From Reticulitermes speratus (lineage: Eukaryota; Arthropoda; Insecta; Blattodea; Rhinotermitidae): a stretch of DNA of 64,000 nt. The stretch lies in assembly GCA_021186555.1 (NCBI GenBank), contig JAJKFL010000330.1, positions 30,048,944 to 30,112,943 on the forward strand, in the 5' to 3' direction. A program made the position numbers and the translations under genes. Shown piece after piece: positions 1 to 11,269 of this stretch (its first letter is position 1; every line of letters begins with the position of its first letter). The notes beneath the pieces are model-generated. The model ran no database searches and was not told where the DNA came from. It was given only the letters and a program-made list of their open reading frames with translations.

Positions 1-271
1 GAACACTGAGTGTAGTGATTGGCTGTGGACTGGACGGTCCGGGGTTCGAATTTCGGCAGAAACAAGGGATTTTTCTTTCCCTGAAACGTCCAGACCGGAG
101 TTGGGGCCCACCCACTCTCCAGTGGGTATCGGAATTCTTTCCGGGGGGTAAAGCGGCCGGGTCGTGATGTTCACCACACATTTTCATCTGGCACCGACGT
201 GAAGAATGAGTGGAGCTGTTCATCTGCTCCCCCTGTATGTCTGTATGTTGTGGGCGGGGACAACTTTGCCT
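1..271 (+). mobile_element. tRNA-derived SINE (family 3), 5' end cut by window edge
   Basis: A box-B-like GGTTCGAATTT follows a ctggacggtcc stem at the left. The body carries the family 3 signatures: 'cgtccagaccgg', 'ggggcccaccca', 'ttccgggggg taaagcggccggg', 'ggcaccgacgtgaagaatgagtggagc'. The same body recurs at about 3.6, 21.4, 32.3 and 50.1 kb, and in reverse at 9.6, 29.0 and 33.3 kb. The box A half is degraded or lies outside the window. Confidence 0.75.
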
Positions 272-275
272 TTTT

Positions 276-805
276 AGGTGCGTTCGCAAAATTTTGAAAA
301 GCGATTGTTAACTTCGTCATGTCTGTCCGTCCGTCCGCATGGAACAGTTCGGTTCTCATTGGACGGATTTTCATGAAATTTTATGTTTTGAGTATTTTTT
401 TCCACAATCTGTCGAGAAAATTCAAGTTTCATTAAAATCTGACAACAATAACATGTACTTTACGTGAAGACCTACGTACATTTATATCTCGCTGAATTCG
501 TCTTAGAATGAGAAATGTTGTAGACAAAAGTTGTAGAGAAAATCAAAACATTTTATGCTCAATAACTTTTTTTCCGAAAATCGTGCCTTTTATGAGAATG
601 TGTGAAAAAAAATGGTAGAGCCAGACAGGCCACAGATGTCAATATAATACGACGCATGCGCTTTGCATGCTGGATAACTAAGGCTACAGACACACACACA
701 CACACACACACTCAGAATATGTAATACTTATTGCTTTTCCACGGCAATAATGGTTACGCGAACGTACTTCGATGTTACGTTGTACGTACATTGCCTCTCC
801 TGCTT
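276..805 (-). mobile_element. CGTTCGC-ended dispersed repeat (MITE-like)
   Basis: Begins aggtgcgttcgcaaaatttt and ends ...ggttacgcgaacg then cgatgttacgttgtacgtacattgcct, so the two ends are short imperfect inverted copies of each other (AGGCGCGTTCGC type). Near-full copies lie at 25543-26080 (+) and 48389-48893 (-); partial ones at 3208-3340, 35972-36332 and 47515-47841. A (CA)n run sits at about 688-712. No coding capacity. The class is not certain; a non-autonomous DNA transposon is the simplest reading. Confidence 0.6.
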
Positions 806-1797
806 ACCGCTTTAAGTATGAACATTCAACTGAACGTCAGTTTACCGAGCCTCGACTTGCTGCTTGAACCTGCACTACGACGCCGCTATCACGCCCACGC
901 TGTTCCCAAACCGCCTACCCCTGTAGTTTCACAAATTAAGCAGCTCTTCAACGCGAACTCTCTTCATCAGACGTTATCCTCCTCTTCTTTGATTTTGAAC
1001 CGCGTGGCGTTGCGGCCTGTGTGTAGGCGGCGTCCTAGGGGAAGGCTTTGAGCACTTCCTTGTAAATAATGGTTTATTTGCACTTCGCAGGGGGGGGGGG
1101 GGGCTAAGATTTGTACTGTGGTACTTTGCCTGCGCAGTGATTATCGTATTTTCGTTTCCCCCCTACCCTAGCCCTGTGTCATGACAAGTGCCCTAAGGTC
1201 GAGCGCTGACGCAAGTTGTCGCTGCATGTACATTCCTTATTCTTGTCAGAGGTCAGTGATGCCAGCTGACCGCTACACATGTACCATTGTCATAGCAAAG
1301 TGTGTGGCCCTTGCAAGTTAAAATGAACGAGGGCAGTATTGCGACAGTCTACATTTGTAGTATAGGGAAGCAGTGCTGTCAGACGAATGACACCGCCTGT
1401 CTTGATTGTTACTGCCCGTAAATTTGGTGTCTTGTGGGTGGCCGCATAGGAAGGAACGGTCACTGATCTGGATACTCGTGTGTGGGTTGAAGAAAGGTGC
1501 CTCTATGGGCTTGGGGGAGGGGGGACAAAGAGAAGGGCCTTCGCAGGGCAGATGATTTGTTCAAAGATACCGCTCAGTTGCATAGATTGTGTAGCTTGTA
1601 ATGGGAGAATTATTGTGGTGATGAAATGGGAACTTAAAATCTAAAAAATGAAGATAAAGCAATTAGGTTGATCCGTATATACACGCATAGACACGAAGTA
1701 AAGAACGACGTTTCGGTAAGTCAGGTAACCTGATGAGGGACATACGTGAAGTTTGAAAACATGCGTTTTCTTAAGCCTTTTAAATTAATATTTGTAT
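806..1797. other. No recognised gene; G-run
   Basis: Nothing here matches a family I recognise. A 106-codon open frame at 731-1051 starts inside the preceding repeat and shows no domain. A run of about 15 G lies near 1090-1104, followed by 'gctaagatttgtactgtggt', which resembles part of the dispersed repeat seen at 6585 and 49608. Confidence 0.5.
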
Positions 1798-1809
1798 TAA
1801 ATCTCTATC

Positions 1810-2090
1810 GCCGATCCCAGTGGCCGTGCGGTCTAAGGCGTGGGTCTTCGGCCGCTCGCTTACTAGGATCGTGGGTTCGAATCCCACCGGGAGCATGGAT
1901 GTCTGTCTCTTGTGAGTGTTGTGTGTTGTCAGGTAGAGGTCTCTGCGACGAGCTGGTCACTCGTCCAGAGGAGTCCTACCGAGTGTAGTGTGTCTGTAAA
2001 GTGTGTGACCATGAAATCTCGAAGAAACGAGGAGGCCCAGGCCCAGGCCCAGGCCCATATAGGGCTGTGGAGCCGTAAGGGAAAAATAAA
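1810..2090 (+). mobile_element. tRNA-derived SINE (family 1) with target duplication
   Basis: The tRNA-like head shows a box A region (tggccgtgcggtctaaggcg) and box B (GGTTCGAATCCC), then a body including 'aggtagaggtctctgcgacgag', 'cgtccagaggagtcctaccg', a short ggcccag tandem (2034-2055) and an A-rich end. It is flanked by taaatctctatc (1798-1809) and taaatctcgatc (2091-2102), a 12-bp target duplication with one mismatch. Reverse copies lie at 2782, 11270 and 24189. Confidence 0.85.
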
Positions 2091-2102
2091 TAAATCTCGA
2101 TC

Positions 2103-2773
2103 ATTTGTCTGTTATAACTATATTTTTACGCAGTAAATAACACCGTTTATAAGTAGCTGTATTCTTAGTACAAGTTTTGTTCTGTGTTTTGATATTCTAA
2201 TGCTCTGCGAAAGGAAACTAACATCCAAAATATGCCCCCAGCACTAAAAGTTCCGAACCACTCGTCCTGACTCGTGTTTTACGCTGCGTAATCTTATAAT
2301 CTGTCAGAGCGTCGGCGTGAAATCAAATGCTTCATTCCTTTCACTTCGTGTCAGACCCAGTACCAGTACCATAGTCTCATTGGCTGACGCGATGCTTATG
2401 GATATGAAAGGGCATTTTAATTATACCTTACGTATTGATTCGAGGATTGTATTTGTCTTTGACAAACGTGTCTATGTCTTTGTTTTTAGTAGCGTTCCAG
2501 GAAATGAAGGAACTTCAGGAAAACATGATGTTTTGGGATTGCAGTGTTAGGGGAAGTGAGCAGGCGACTCCTCAGCAAGAATCTACACAAATACTTGTTT
2601 GTGTTGCGTGGGTGGTTTACAGTTCTTGTTTGTGGAAGCGTTGTCGTACTAAGGGATACAAACAAGAGTGGCATATGTCAATACTGGAAAGAAAACTGTT
2701 TAGTAATTAAGATATTTATAATGTAGCTGCGTGTTTCGGGTTTTGTGAGCCAACTTCTGGCTAATATTAATGT
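2103..2773. other. No recognised feature
   Basis: Unique-looking sequence between two SINEs. Several overlapping open frames of 60-91 codons occur on both strands at 2317-2726, but none shows a recognisable domain or motif and they contradict one another in frame. Confidence 0.5.
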
Positions 2774-2781
2774 ATTTAGAA

Positions 2782-3045
2782 TTTTTTTTCCAATGGCTTG
2801 ACAGCCCCTTGGGGGCCTAGGCCGCTTCATTTTTTGAGGCTTCACGATCACACTTTTTTAGACGCAACATACTCGGTAGGACTCCTCTGGACGAGTGACC
2901 AGCTCGTCGCAGAGACCTCTACCTGACAACACACAACACTCACAAGAGACAGACATCCATGCCCTAGGCGGGATTCGAACCCACAATCCCAGTAAGCGAG
3001 CGGCCGTAGACCCACGCCTTAGACCGCGCGGCCACTGGGATCGGC
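2782..3045 (-). mobile_element. tRNA-derived SINE (family 1), reverse
   Basis: Reverse copy of the 1810-2090 SINE: the reverse-strand tRNA-like head is at the right (gggattcgaaccc at about 2971; ccttagaccgcgcggccactggg at 3017-3039). Flanked by atttagaa at 2774-2781 and 3046-3053, consistent with a short target duplication. Confidence 0.85.
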
Positions 3046-3159
3046 ATTTAGAAATATTACCAAAACAAAAATTTAATTAGCTTGGATTTTAATTTCCAAG
3101 TTTAATAAATAACTATGTCGCAAATAATATACTATTCCTAAATGCATTATTATTAGATT

Positions 3160-3198
3160 GAAGGTGGCTCATGAACGAGCCGAAACATGTTGCTAAAT
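3160..3198 (+). ncRNA. Decayed hammerhead-like motif
   Basis: Reads TTGAAGG, stem GGCTC/GAGCC, then GAAACATGTTGC. The stem and GAAAC box match the other hammerhead-like copies in this window but the CTGANGA box is degraded. The CGTTCGC-type partial repeat follows directly. Confidence 0.4.
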
Positions 3199-3207
3199 TG
3201 TAAGTAT

Positions 3208-3340
3208 ATTACATGCGCTTTGCATGCTGGATGACTAATGCTAGACACACTCTGAATGTGTAATATTTATTAGTTTTCCACGTCAACAATTGTTACGCGA
3301 ACGCGCCTGAATGTTACCTTATACATACGTTGCCTATCTT
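3208..3340 (-). mobile_element. CGTTCGC-type repeat, partial
   Basis: Carries only the right-hand end of the repeat at 276-805: 'atgcgctttgcatgctggat', 'ctgaatgtgtaatatttatt', 'gttacgcgaacgcgcctgaatgtta'. Confidence 0.55.
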
Positions 3341-3627
3341 ATTAATTTTATTTTAAACACGGACCGTGAAGAAAGCCCAAACAGTGGATAGCTCAAAATT
3401 TAAATGGTAATTAGTAAATCATATTCAGCCGACTGATTTTCAAGTATTTATCGAAGAGTGGCATAACGTGCACCGAATTTCTTAAATAAACTCGACTGTA
3501 TGTATTTAAAACTTCAGTGTTAATTTATTTTATACACATAAAGAAGCACGTGTCTTAGCTCATTGTTCGTGTGTGTTTTACAGCCTTCGTACCTCCTGAA
3601 CATCTTTGTAAATTTTTGTGGAAGTCG

Positions 3628-3901
3628 TTATATAGTGACTGGGCTACGGGGTGGATGGCCGAGGGTTCTCGGTTCGATTTCCAACAGGGACAGAAGGTGT
3701 TCATTTTCTCCAAAACTCCCGTACCCGGCTCGGGGGCCCATCCAGCGTCTTGTTCAATGGGTATGGTGTTCTTTCCGGGGGGTAAAGCGTCTGGGGCTTG
3801 ATGTTGACCAGTTACTCTTTCTGGTACCGAAGTTAAGAATGTGTGGAGCTTTGCCTCCACTCCTCCTTTTGCCTTCATGCCGTGCACAGGAATGACTTTA
3901 C
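3628..3901 (+). mobile_element. tRNA-derived SINE (family 3)
   Basis: A head with ggttcgatttcc (box B) is followed by the family 3 body (cggctcgggggcccatccagc, ttccggggggtaaagcgtctgg, tggtaccgaagttaagaatg) and a gactttacctttg end. Possible flanks are ctttgtaaat at 3604 and ctttgtagat at 3902, one mismatch; the left boundary is soft. Confidence 0.75.
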
Positions 3902-3977
3902 CTTTGTAGATCTTAGTTGATTTGTACGTGTGTCATATACGAGCAATGTTGTAATTAGTGTACGAACATGTGTGTAC

Positions 3978-4410
3978 GAATGCATTTTCTGCGATCAGTC
4001 AACACAGCATTTATATTAAAGAAGAATAAAGGCTACGTGTTTCGGCTAAAACTATTTAGCCATCATCAGGCCTAATTACAAAAATATATAAAAAAGGTAT
4101 ATTTTACAATTGGATTTCAGGTTTGAGATCTCAACTTTCACAAGCTAAAAATACACAAGTATAGTGTAAGATATAAATTGAAGTGTGTAAGTGTTTATAT
4201 TTTTCAAGCATTCTACATCTTACACTATACGTCTGTTGTTGTGTTGTGAAGGTTGTGATCTCAAACCTGAAATGCAGTTGTAAAATATACCTATGTATAG
4301 TCTTATTATTAGGCCTGATGATGGCTAATTGGTTTTAGCCGAAACATGTAGCGTCTATTCTTCTTAAATATAAATTTTATGTACACTGATCGCAAATAAA
4401 AACTCATTTG
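3978..4410. mobile_element. Fold-back (inverted-repeat) element with two hammerhead-like ends
   Basis: Two arms, about 3981-4145 and 4240-4408, are imperfect inverted copies (tgcgatcagt ... actgatcgca; atttcaggtttgagatctcaa ... gatctcaaacctgaaatg). Each carries a hammerhead-like motif: minus strand at 4031-4072 and plus strand at 4311-4355. The left arm is preceded by acgaatgcattttct, a diverged form of the cap seen at 13831, 19444, 42679 and 44730. No ORF. Interpreted as an inverted pair of Penelope-type terminal repeats. Confidence 0.6.
4311..4355 (+). ncRNA. Hammerhead-ribozyme-like motif
   Basis: CTGATGA (4315-4321), an extra T, stem GGCT/AGCC, then GAAACATGT (4341-4349) and AGC. Outer (stem I) pairing is weaker here than in other copies. 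The minus-strand partner at 4031-4072 has GAAACACGT instead. Confidence 0.5.
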
Positions 4411-6560
4411 TATTTAATAACACTAACGGGGATGAATCACCTTAAAGTGAACGTTTGTGTGATGATATTTGTACGAACAGCCTAAAGTAAACTAATAGCT
4501 TGCGATTATGTAGTTGCCCTCACGTGTAGTTCCGCGCATGCGCATACACATTGTGTAGGTTAATATTTTAATGCGACTGAATACCAGTTGTTATGTTCGT
4601 GTTAGGTTCGTGTCAGATCGCGTGTTAAGTAGACGTTGAGCGCAGGAAATGTCGTTAGGGAAGTCTGTCTCCGTGCTCACGGAACTTCACATCTGAATGT
4701 CTTCCTCCACAGCGCACTACGCCAGCTACACTGCGGTGTAGGCTAAACTACAGGAGGTTCTGAGACTCTGAGATCTGTGGTGAATTTTGCGTGGATTGGA
4801 AATTCGACTTCATGATTTCCGTTATTTGCTATCATCAACTGAAACAAGTGAATCGAATATTGATTGATTATTGTGTTATTTAACGACGCTTGTTCAACTG
4901 TAGATGTTATGTACTTCAAATAATATGTGAAGACTGTGAGAATCAGATAACATGTAGGAGGTGTTAATGGTTAGTTTCAGCATACTATTTAACATTAACC
5001 TGGAGTGACTGAGTGAATTCACGTAAAGCCTCAGAGTAACCTATAACAGCCGGGTTTTCGAACTGAGTACTCTCCGAATACACATATCTGGAGTGTGACC
5101 ACCACACCGACCTGCAACACACTATTGACATTGTAGTCTCTGCATATTTACGTGTATGTTATATGAATAAAATCTTTCATGACAAGCTGATAGTAGCTTA
5201 GGTGGTAAGTAATCTGCCTCGTTTGTGGAACCAGAAAGCCTATCACCGGGCTCTGTCCCGAGTCACTTAAATAAGCACCACTCAACTAATGTGTTTAAAT
5301 GTTAACTTATTGTGCCATCAGCGAGGCCCCACCATGTTTTCTAACCAAAAATTATTTATGTATCTCTGGTCTACCCCGTTCCTTGTGTATAACGTATTAG
5401 ATGGAAAGCCATCACAACCGGGTCAGTGAACTAAAGAGGAGGGATTCGATTTCTGCTGAGGGCAATGCCTATGGGGGGGGGGGGGGGGGGGGAGCCAGTG
5501 CAAATTGCCGGGGCCCGGCGGCATGGCGTAATATGGATAATAACACTGGGGAGCAAAATCGACCATGGGTATTAGGAACATTAATTTGTTAAGGAGTCAA
5601 ATTAGAAAGATGGGGAAGATTGATTTGAACCACTCCTTAATATACATACACCCTTTTCCTCCACTCACCCAATTTTTTTATTTGCTCCTCTTCAACTCAG
5701 TAACAAAAAAAAACTATTCTTAGGTAGAAAAAATATTGGAAATATTGCCCCCAAGTTACGCCTGTGCTCGGCAGTCCGGAAGGGGACCCAGGGCCCGACT
5801 CTGTTGCATATGTTTTTGTCTTTCTCGGTAGTATCATTATTTGTCGATTGTACAAGTTAATCCTTTCAGACCAAGCCCAAGTCACTCTGTAACTTACAGT
5901 CAGCCATTCCGATTTAGTGTAAAGATTTTTAGCCGGCCCGCCCTTGCTGGAGGGCCAGAAAAAATATTTTTTTCCACCGGGGCCCGACCCCGCTCTCGGC
6001 GGCCCTGGCTAAGGGCACTGGAATTTCCTGTTGTGAATTCTCAGGCTCATCCAGCTTTATAACTGCTGAACACTTAACGCTCTTCGGGGGTGTAAAGCCA
6101 GCCGAACTGTAAAACCAGCGATTTGTGGGAATAGTGCTGTTGCTAGTGTATACAACACCATTATGCTCTTACTAAGTCGTCATTGCTTTACCTTTATACC
6201 TTGTATATTAAATGTAGTTTACAAAACAGCACAATCCCAGTACACATGATTTTCATGTTTCAGACGTTATATGTTTCAAGACGAATATTTATAAACTGAA
6301 GGGAGTGGTAGAGAAGGATTGTCACGTGATTAAAGAAGTGGCTACGCGTGATTATTAGACTAAGCATGAGCACGACCAATCGCAGTGACTGTTCTGGGCT
6401 CCTTCAGCAGCAAGATTGTTGTAATCAGTTCGCAGTATCAGTATCAGTACATTATCAGTATGAGTACAATATCATAACAGATGCAGCGAATGTTTAGAAC
6501 GCTCTGTCAAAATGTATTTAGGGTTTTTGTAAATTTTTGTTCTCTGGGGGTCTACGTGCC
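4411..6560. other. No recognised gene; long unique stretch
   Basis: No domain-bearing frame seen. An 18-19 G run lies at about 5476-5494. Around 5500-5530 and 5930-6010 there are GC-rich blocks containing 'ggggcccg' on both strands that could be ends of a degraded DNA transposon, but I could not find matching target duplications. Confidence 0.4.
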
Positions 6561-6584
6561 ACTTCGTGTTTAATCCTAGGCAGG

Positions 6585-6745
6585 GGTGCCCAAATCCCGG
6601 GCGCCATATCGCACAGGCGACTAAGATTTGTACGGTGGCGCCTAACATTGGTGGGTCCTCAGTATGGATCGTGCTTTATGTCACTTTTCTGAGGCCTAGA
6701 ATTTTGAGACAGCTGCTGGATTGTTGGAAAACGTGTGGACCTCTG
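6585..6745 (+). repeat. Dispersed repeat (ggtggcgcctaa family)
   Basis: Shares 'acggtggcgcctaa.attggtgggtc' and 'tcctcagtatggatcg' with 21255-21345 and 49608-49745. Starts near 'caggggtgcccaaatccc', which resembles a hAT-type end, but no right end or target duplication was found. Confidence 0.45.
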
Positions 6746-7002
6746 CTTTTAGGTCCATTCGTTTAGTCTTTGACAGTTTGACATACAGACCTTCGTCGAA
6801 ATGGCCTAGATTGATTATGGATGATCAATTAACAATTTGCAGTGGATACGGCAGGCAGGTTGTTTAATTTTAAGTCTGTATTTGATCGTCGTGTTGCTGA
6901 TCAGATATGTTCAGCACCAGTAATATTGGGGAGGTACTTGGTTCAAGCCTTTGCCGCAACCGAGTCTGTTCTTATTTTCCTTTAGTCGTTACAGGAAGCG
7001 GT

Positions 7003-7811
7003 TTAAGTTGACTGTTAGGTGTGGCACACTTCATTCTTGTCTTCTTAAGTTGACTGTTAGGTGTGGCACACGTCATTCTTGTCTTCTTAAGTTGACTGTT
7101 AGGTGTGGCACACTTCATTCTTGTCTGTCTTAAGTTGACTGTTAGGTGTGGCACACTTCATTCTTGTATGTCTTAAGTTGACTGTTAGGTGTGGCACACT
7201 TCATTCTTATCTGTCTTAAGTTGACTGTTAGGTGTGGCACACTTCATTCTTGTCTTCTTAAGTTGACTGTTAGGTGTGGCACACTTCATTCTTGTCTGTC
7301 TTAAGTTGACTGTTAGGTGTGGCACACTTCATTCTTGTCTGTCTTAAGTTGACTGTTAGGTGTGGCACACTTCATTCTTGTCTTCTTAAGTTGACTGTTA
7401 GGTGTGGCACACTTCATTCTTGTCTGTCTTAAGTTGACTGTTAGGTGTGGCACACTTCATTCTTGTCTGTCTTAAGTTGACTTAGGTGTGGCACACTTCA
7501 TTCTTGTCTGTCTTAAGATGACTGTTAGGTGTGGCACACTTCATTCTTGTCTGTCTTAAGTTGACTGTTAGGTGTGGCACACTTCATTCTTGTCTGTCTT
7601 AAGTTGACTGTTAGGTGTGGCACACTTCATTCTTGTCTTCTTAAGTTGACTGTTAGGTGTGGCACACGTCATTCTTGTCTTCTTAAGTTGACTGTTAGGT
7701 GTGGCACACTTCATTCTTGTCTGTCTTAAGTTGACTGTTAGGTGTGGCACACTTCATTGTTATCTGTCTTAAGTTGACTGTTAGGTGTGGTACACTTCAT
7801 TCTTGTCTGTC
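7003..7811. repeat. Minisatellite, 42/43-bp unit, about 19 copies
   Basis: Unit ttaagttgactgttaggtgt + ggcacacttcattcttgtct + (g)tc. Units come in a 42-bp form (tcttc) and a 43-bp form (tctgtc), mixed along the array. One unit near 7480 has lost 'tgt'. Copies are nearly identical, which implies recent expansion or homogenisation. Apparent 60-codon frames inside it are products of the repetition. Confidence 0.97.
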
Positions 7812-8194
7812 CTTTTCACTATATATAATACTTCAGTGTCAGTAGATATTGTATAATCTCTTTCAGAGATGTGGCGTCGTTAAATGAAACACGAACCGCC
7901 ATTCAGTCCTATTCAAGTAATATCGTGCCTTGAATAGTAGTGTCTATGTCGAGCGCTGCGATGTATAGGCAACTTCTCAGACACGCGAGTTAGACGGGCT
8001 GCATAAACAGTTACGTACAGGCGTTCTGTGTCAGAGTAAGATGTTTTGGTGTCACGTAGTGCGGTTACTGTTTCCAATTATTTTACTGGCACGAGTAAGC
8101 CATATTAAAAAGAAGTCGGTGACAGATCTATTTACGTGGCCTAGGTAGGTAACGTATTCGGTGCAGAATCTTTTGTCTTCCAGTTTGCTATCCA

Positions 8195-8700
8195 AAAAAT
8201 ATGAATATTAAAATATACAGAGCTGTAATTTTGCCTGTGTTTTTGTATGGGTATGAAACTTGGTCTGTCACACTGGGGGAGGAACATAGGCTGAGGATGT
8301 CTGAGAACAGGATGCTGAGGAGGATATTTGGGCCTAAGAGTGAGGAGTTAACAGGGAGGTTGTGGCGATTGCTTAATGAGAAGTTTCACGATTTGTGCTC
8401 GTCACTAAATATTATTCGGGTGACCAAATATAGAAGAATGAGATGGGTGGGGAATGTGGCACGGATGGGGGATAGGAGAGGTGCATACAGGGTTTTGGTG
8501 GGGAGACCACTTTGAAGACCTAGGCGTAGATGGGAGGATAATATTAAAATGGATCTCCAAGAAATATGGGGGTGTGGACTGAATTGACATGGATCGGATT
8601 AGGGACAAGTGGCGGGCTCTTGTTAACACGGTGATGAACCTTCGGGTTCCATAATTAGCGCGGAATTTCGTGTCACCTGGCTCAGTTAACAACCGTAGAT
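8195..8700 (+). pseudogene. Non-LTR retrotransposon 3' fragment (C-terminal region)
   Basis: An open frame at 8201-8515 reads 'LPVFLYGYETWSVTL', 'RMLRRIFGP', '[19 protein letters not shown]', the cysteine-poor C-terminal region that follows the RT domain in many insect non-LTR elements. It stops at 8513-8515, but the homology continues to 8651 (MDLQE..., then the conserved end 'tgaaccttcgggttccataa'). Related fragments lie at about 12180, 37240, 45300 and 52511. The RT core is absent. The clade is not determined. Confidence 0.75.
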
Positions 8701-8796
8701 TTGTACCAAGCACTGTCTCAGGTACCTCTAATTGTGCTAATTACTGCTTCCTTCCTCATCGTCCTCAATTTTAGTCACTGATCATCCTATTATGTG

Positions 8797-9060
8797 TAGA
8801 TGGCAGACCAGGAGATGATCCCTGCGGGTTGGTGGGCGTGTCTGGGACAGTGCCTTGGTTGGCTATAGTGGGAACTAGAGGACTGCTATTGGTGGGAGCA
8901 GCAGACAGGTCTGCTACTACACAGACTGAAAACATCAAGCATTTCGAGTAGCGTGTAGTGATCGAGTGCACTGTGCGAATGCTGTCAGGATGGATAGTGG
9001 CATGCGGTCATTTCCACGAAATGCGTATGTATCGCATTCCTTGCAGGGATCATATGCTTT
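8797..9060. repeat. Dispersed repeat, paired with 20160-20440
   Basis: Shares 'agatggcagaccaggagatg', 'actagaggactgctattggt', 'tctgctactacacagactga' and 'tttcgagt.gcgt' with 20160-20440 at moderate identity. No TIR, tail or coding signal recognised. Confidence 0.6.
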
Positions 9061-9607
9061 TCGGAGGAATATAGTCGTGAGTTTTACTAACTGCGTCACT
9101 AAATGTATCCTATATACTGATGTGAGGACATTGTATCTGCAATAAATGCACTTAAAGACCAACTAGTAGTGCATAATTGGACATAAAGTGGAAAAATGTG
9201 TGACTTCCGTTGGGAGTACTCGTTTCGTGTCTTGTTACAGAGTTATAAAACACCGGTGTTATAATTGTCTTAGCTACAGAACTACACCGCGGCTTCTGTT
9301 TGTCCGGTTTCGCACTTCGCAGCCAATAAATCATCGCCAAGTGCTAGCCCCGTCAGACCGACCATCCGTAACACCAATTACTCTTCGTGGCTTCGAGAGG
9401 CCCTGAAATTAAATTGTCAGCTGTTGCTACGTGTCATTTGTCTTCACCTACCGTGGTGTTCGGGGGGGGGGGGGTAATGTCCACTACTTCACCCGTAGCA
9501 CGAATTTGTGTTTTATTAAGCAGTGTTATTCATCACTCACTGACTGTACATGTATGTATGTACTATGCGTGTGTGTGTGTGTATGTATGTATGTGTGTGG
9601 TGTGTGT

Positions 9608-9742
9608 TTTCCCTTCCCACGCCATGAAGGCATATTGGTGAGTAGAGGTATGTCTTCACTCGTTTTTTAACCTCGGCACTGGATGGACGTGTGTGGTCAA
9701 CTTCACGCCCCGGCCGCTTTACCTCCAAGAAAGAATCTCGGT
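9608..9742 (-). mobile_element. SINE family 3 fragment, reverse
   Basis: Reverse-strand body of the family 3 SINE ('cgccatgaaggcat', 'caacttcacgccccggccgctttacc'), without the tRNA head. Confidence 0.6.
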
Positions 9743-9763
9743 ACCTTTATATGCCTTTATATG

Positions 9764-10592
9764 CAGTCGAACCCGGTTATAACGACATCGGTTTATGCGA
9801 CACCTCGTCTATAACGTCAGATTTTCTGTGGTACCAATTTCCTCACTGTTAACAGTTACAGTGTGTACTTGTATTTACTGTATGTATTGTTTTGCAATTG
9901 TGTATAGTTTGTATTGTATTGTTACTTTATGTATATTTTATGTCATTGTATTGTGTGTACTGTGTAAGGACTACTGCACCGGTGAACATTTGTATTGTGT
10001 GTACTAGTGTAAGGACTACTGCCACCGGGTGAAAACATTTTATTGTGTGTATAGTGTAAGGACTACTGCCACCGGGTGAAAACATTTTTTTACTAGTGTA
10101 AGGACTACTGCCACCGGGTGAAAACATTTGTATTGTGTGTACTAGTGTAAGGACTACTGCCACCGGGTGAAAACATTTGTATTGTGTGTACTAGTGTAAG
10201 GACTACTGCCACCGGGTGAAAACATTTGTATTGTGTGTACTAGTGTAAGGACTACTGCCACCGGTGAAACATTGTATTGTGTGTACTAGTGTAAGGACTA
10301 CTGCCACCGGGTGAAAACATTTGTATTGTGTGTACTAGTGTAAGGACTACTGCCACCGGGTGAAAACATTTGTATTGTGTGTACTAGTGTAAGGACTACT
10401 GCCACCGGGTGAAAACATTTGTATTGTGTGTACTAGTGTAAGGACTACTGCCACCGGGTGAAAACCCAATTGCAGTAAGTAATAATAAAATAATAATAAC
10501 AATAACATTATAATGCTTGGTTATAACAACACTCGTTTATAACAACACAAAATATTCAGTCCCTTTCATGACGTTATAACCGAGTTCAGCTG
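9764..10592. mobile_element. Pogo/Tigger-type MITE containing a minisatellite
   Basis: Left end cagtcgaacccggttataac and right end ...gttataaccgagttcagctg are terminal inverted repeats. The two halves (9764-9855 and about 10499-10592) match, in reverse, the complete 183-bp element at 50981-51163. Between them lies about 640 bp of extra DNA dominated by a 49-bp tandem repeat. The TIR motif (CGAAC..GGTTATAACG) and the TA flanks of the 50981 copy fit the Tc1/mariner superfamily, pogo group. No transposase. Confidence 0.75.
9950..10467. repeat. Minisatellite, 49-bp unit, about 10 copies, inside a MITE
   Basis: Unit: gtgtactagtgtaaggacta + ctgccaccgggtgaaaacat + ttgtattgt. The outer units are shorter or diverged (for example 10030-10095), the central ones nearly identical. 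It occupies the middle of the pogo-type MITE at 9764-10592. Confidence 0.95.
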
Positions 10593-10914
10593 CAATTATG
10601 TCCCGAGAACTGTGTGCCAGAGTGAAGTTGACAAATGGGCGGGTAAATAGCAGGAATGTCGAGAGTTGTTACTGCGCTTTGTGGGCGGTCGTAGACTTAC
10701 CGTTTGTTGAGGTTGATTTGCAAATTGATCAGCTAATTGTTAGACACAGAAGCTTCATCGTTGTTGAATTTTCATCGGACATAAGCACGAAGAAGTGAAA
10801 GTGATGCATTCATGCCTTAAAACGAACGGAAACATTTTATTAGTGCGGAACCAGGAATGTGACAGACCGCTGAAACAAATGGCTTAGTTGCCATTAATTC
10901 TTTTTTACTTTTTT

Positions 10915-11193
10915 TTTTGTGGTGAAGGGCCCCGCAGCAGATGCTACGGACGCACCGCAGCCTTTGAGGCTTATCGTGCAACCCTATGAGGAAGATGATT
11001 AGTGTTATTTTTTCGTTTTTCCGAGTAATGGAGCACCGGTGGAATGAAATTGACAGGGGAAAACCGAAGTACTCGGGGGAAAACCTGTCCCAGTGCCACT
11101 TTGTCTACAATAAATCCCACATGGACTGACCCGGGATCGAACTCGGACCTCCGCGGTGAGAGGCCGGCGATTAACCGCCTGAGCCATGGCACG
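10915..11193 (-). mobile_element. tRNA-derived SINE (family 2), reverse
   Basis: On the reverse strand the head reads gccatggctcaggcggttaa then box B GTTCGATCCC, followed by 'gtagacaaagtggcactggg' and 'ccgagtacttcggttttccc'. Full-length in appearance. Other copies: 34543-34814 (-), 36951-37233 (-), 46219-46440 (+), 59482-59660 (+). Confidence 0.85.
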
Positions 11194-11269
11194 GTCTTTC
11201 TTTCTTAGTCTTGCCCTCTTTCTACCAACTCACTGTAGGTGTAGAGGTTATTGTTACACCTCATCCCAC

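Noticed and set aside
731-1051. 106-codon frame with a basic C-terminus
   Set aside because: It starts inside the CGTTCGC-type repeat and lacks any recognisable domain.
6972-7750. Reverse 60-codon frames with repeated peptide
   Set aside because: By-products of the 42/43-bp array.
7003-10467. CRISPR array
   Set aside because: Units are contiguous with no unique spacers, and the sequence is eukaryotic; these are minisatellites.
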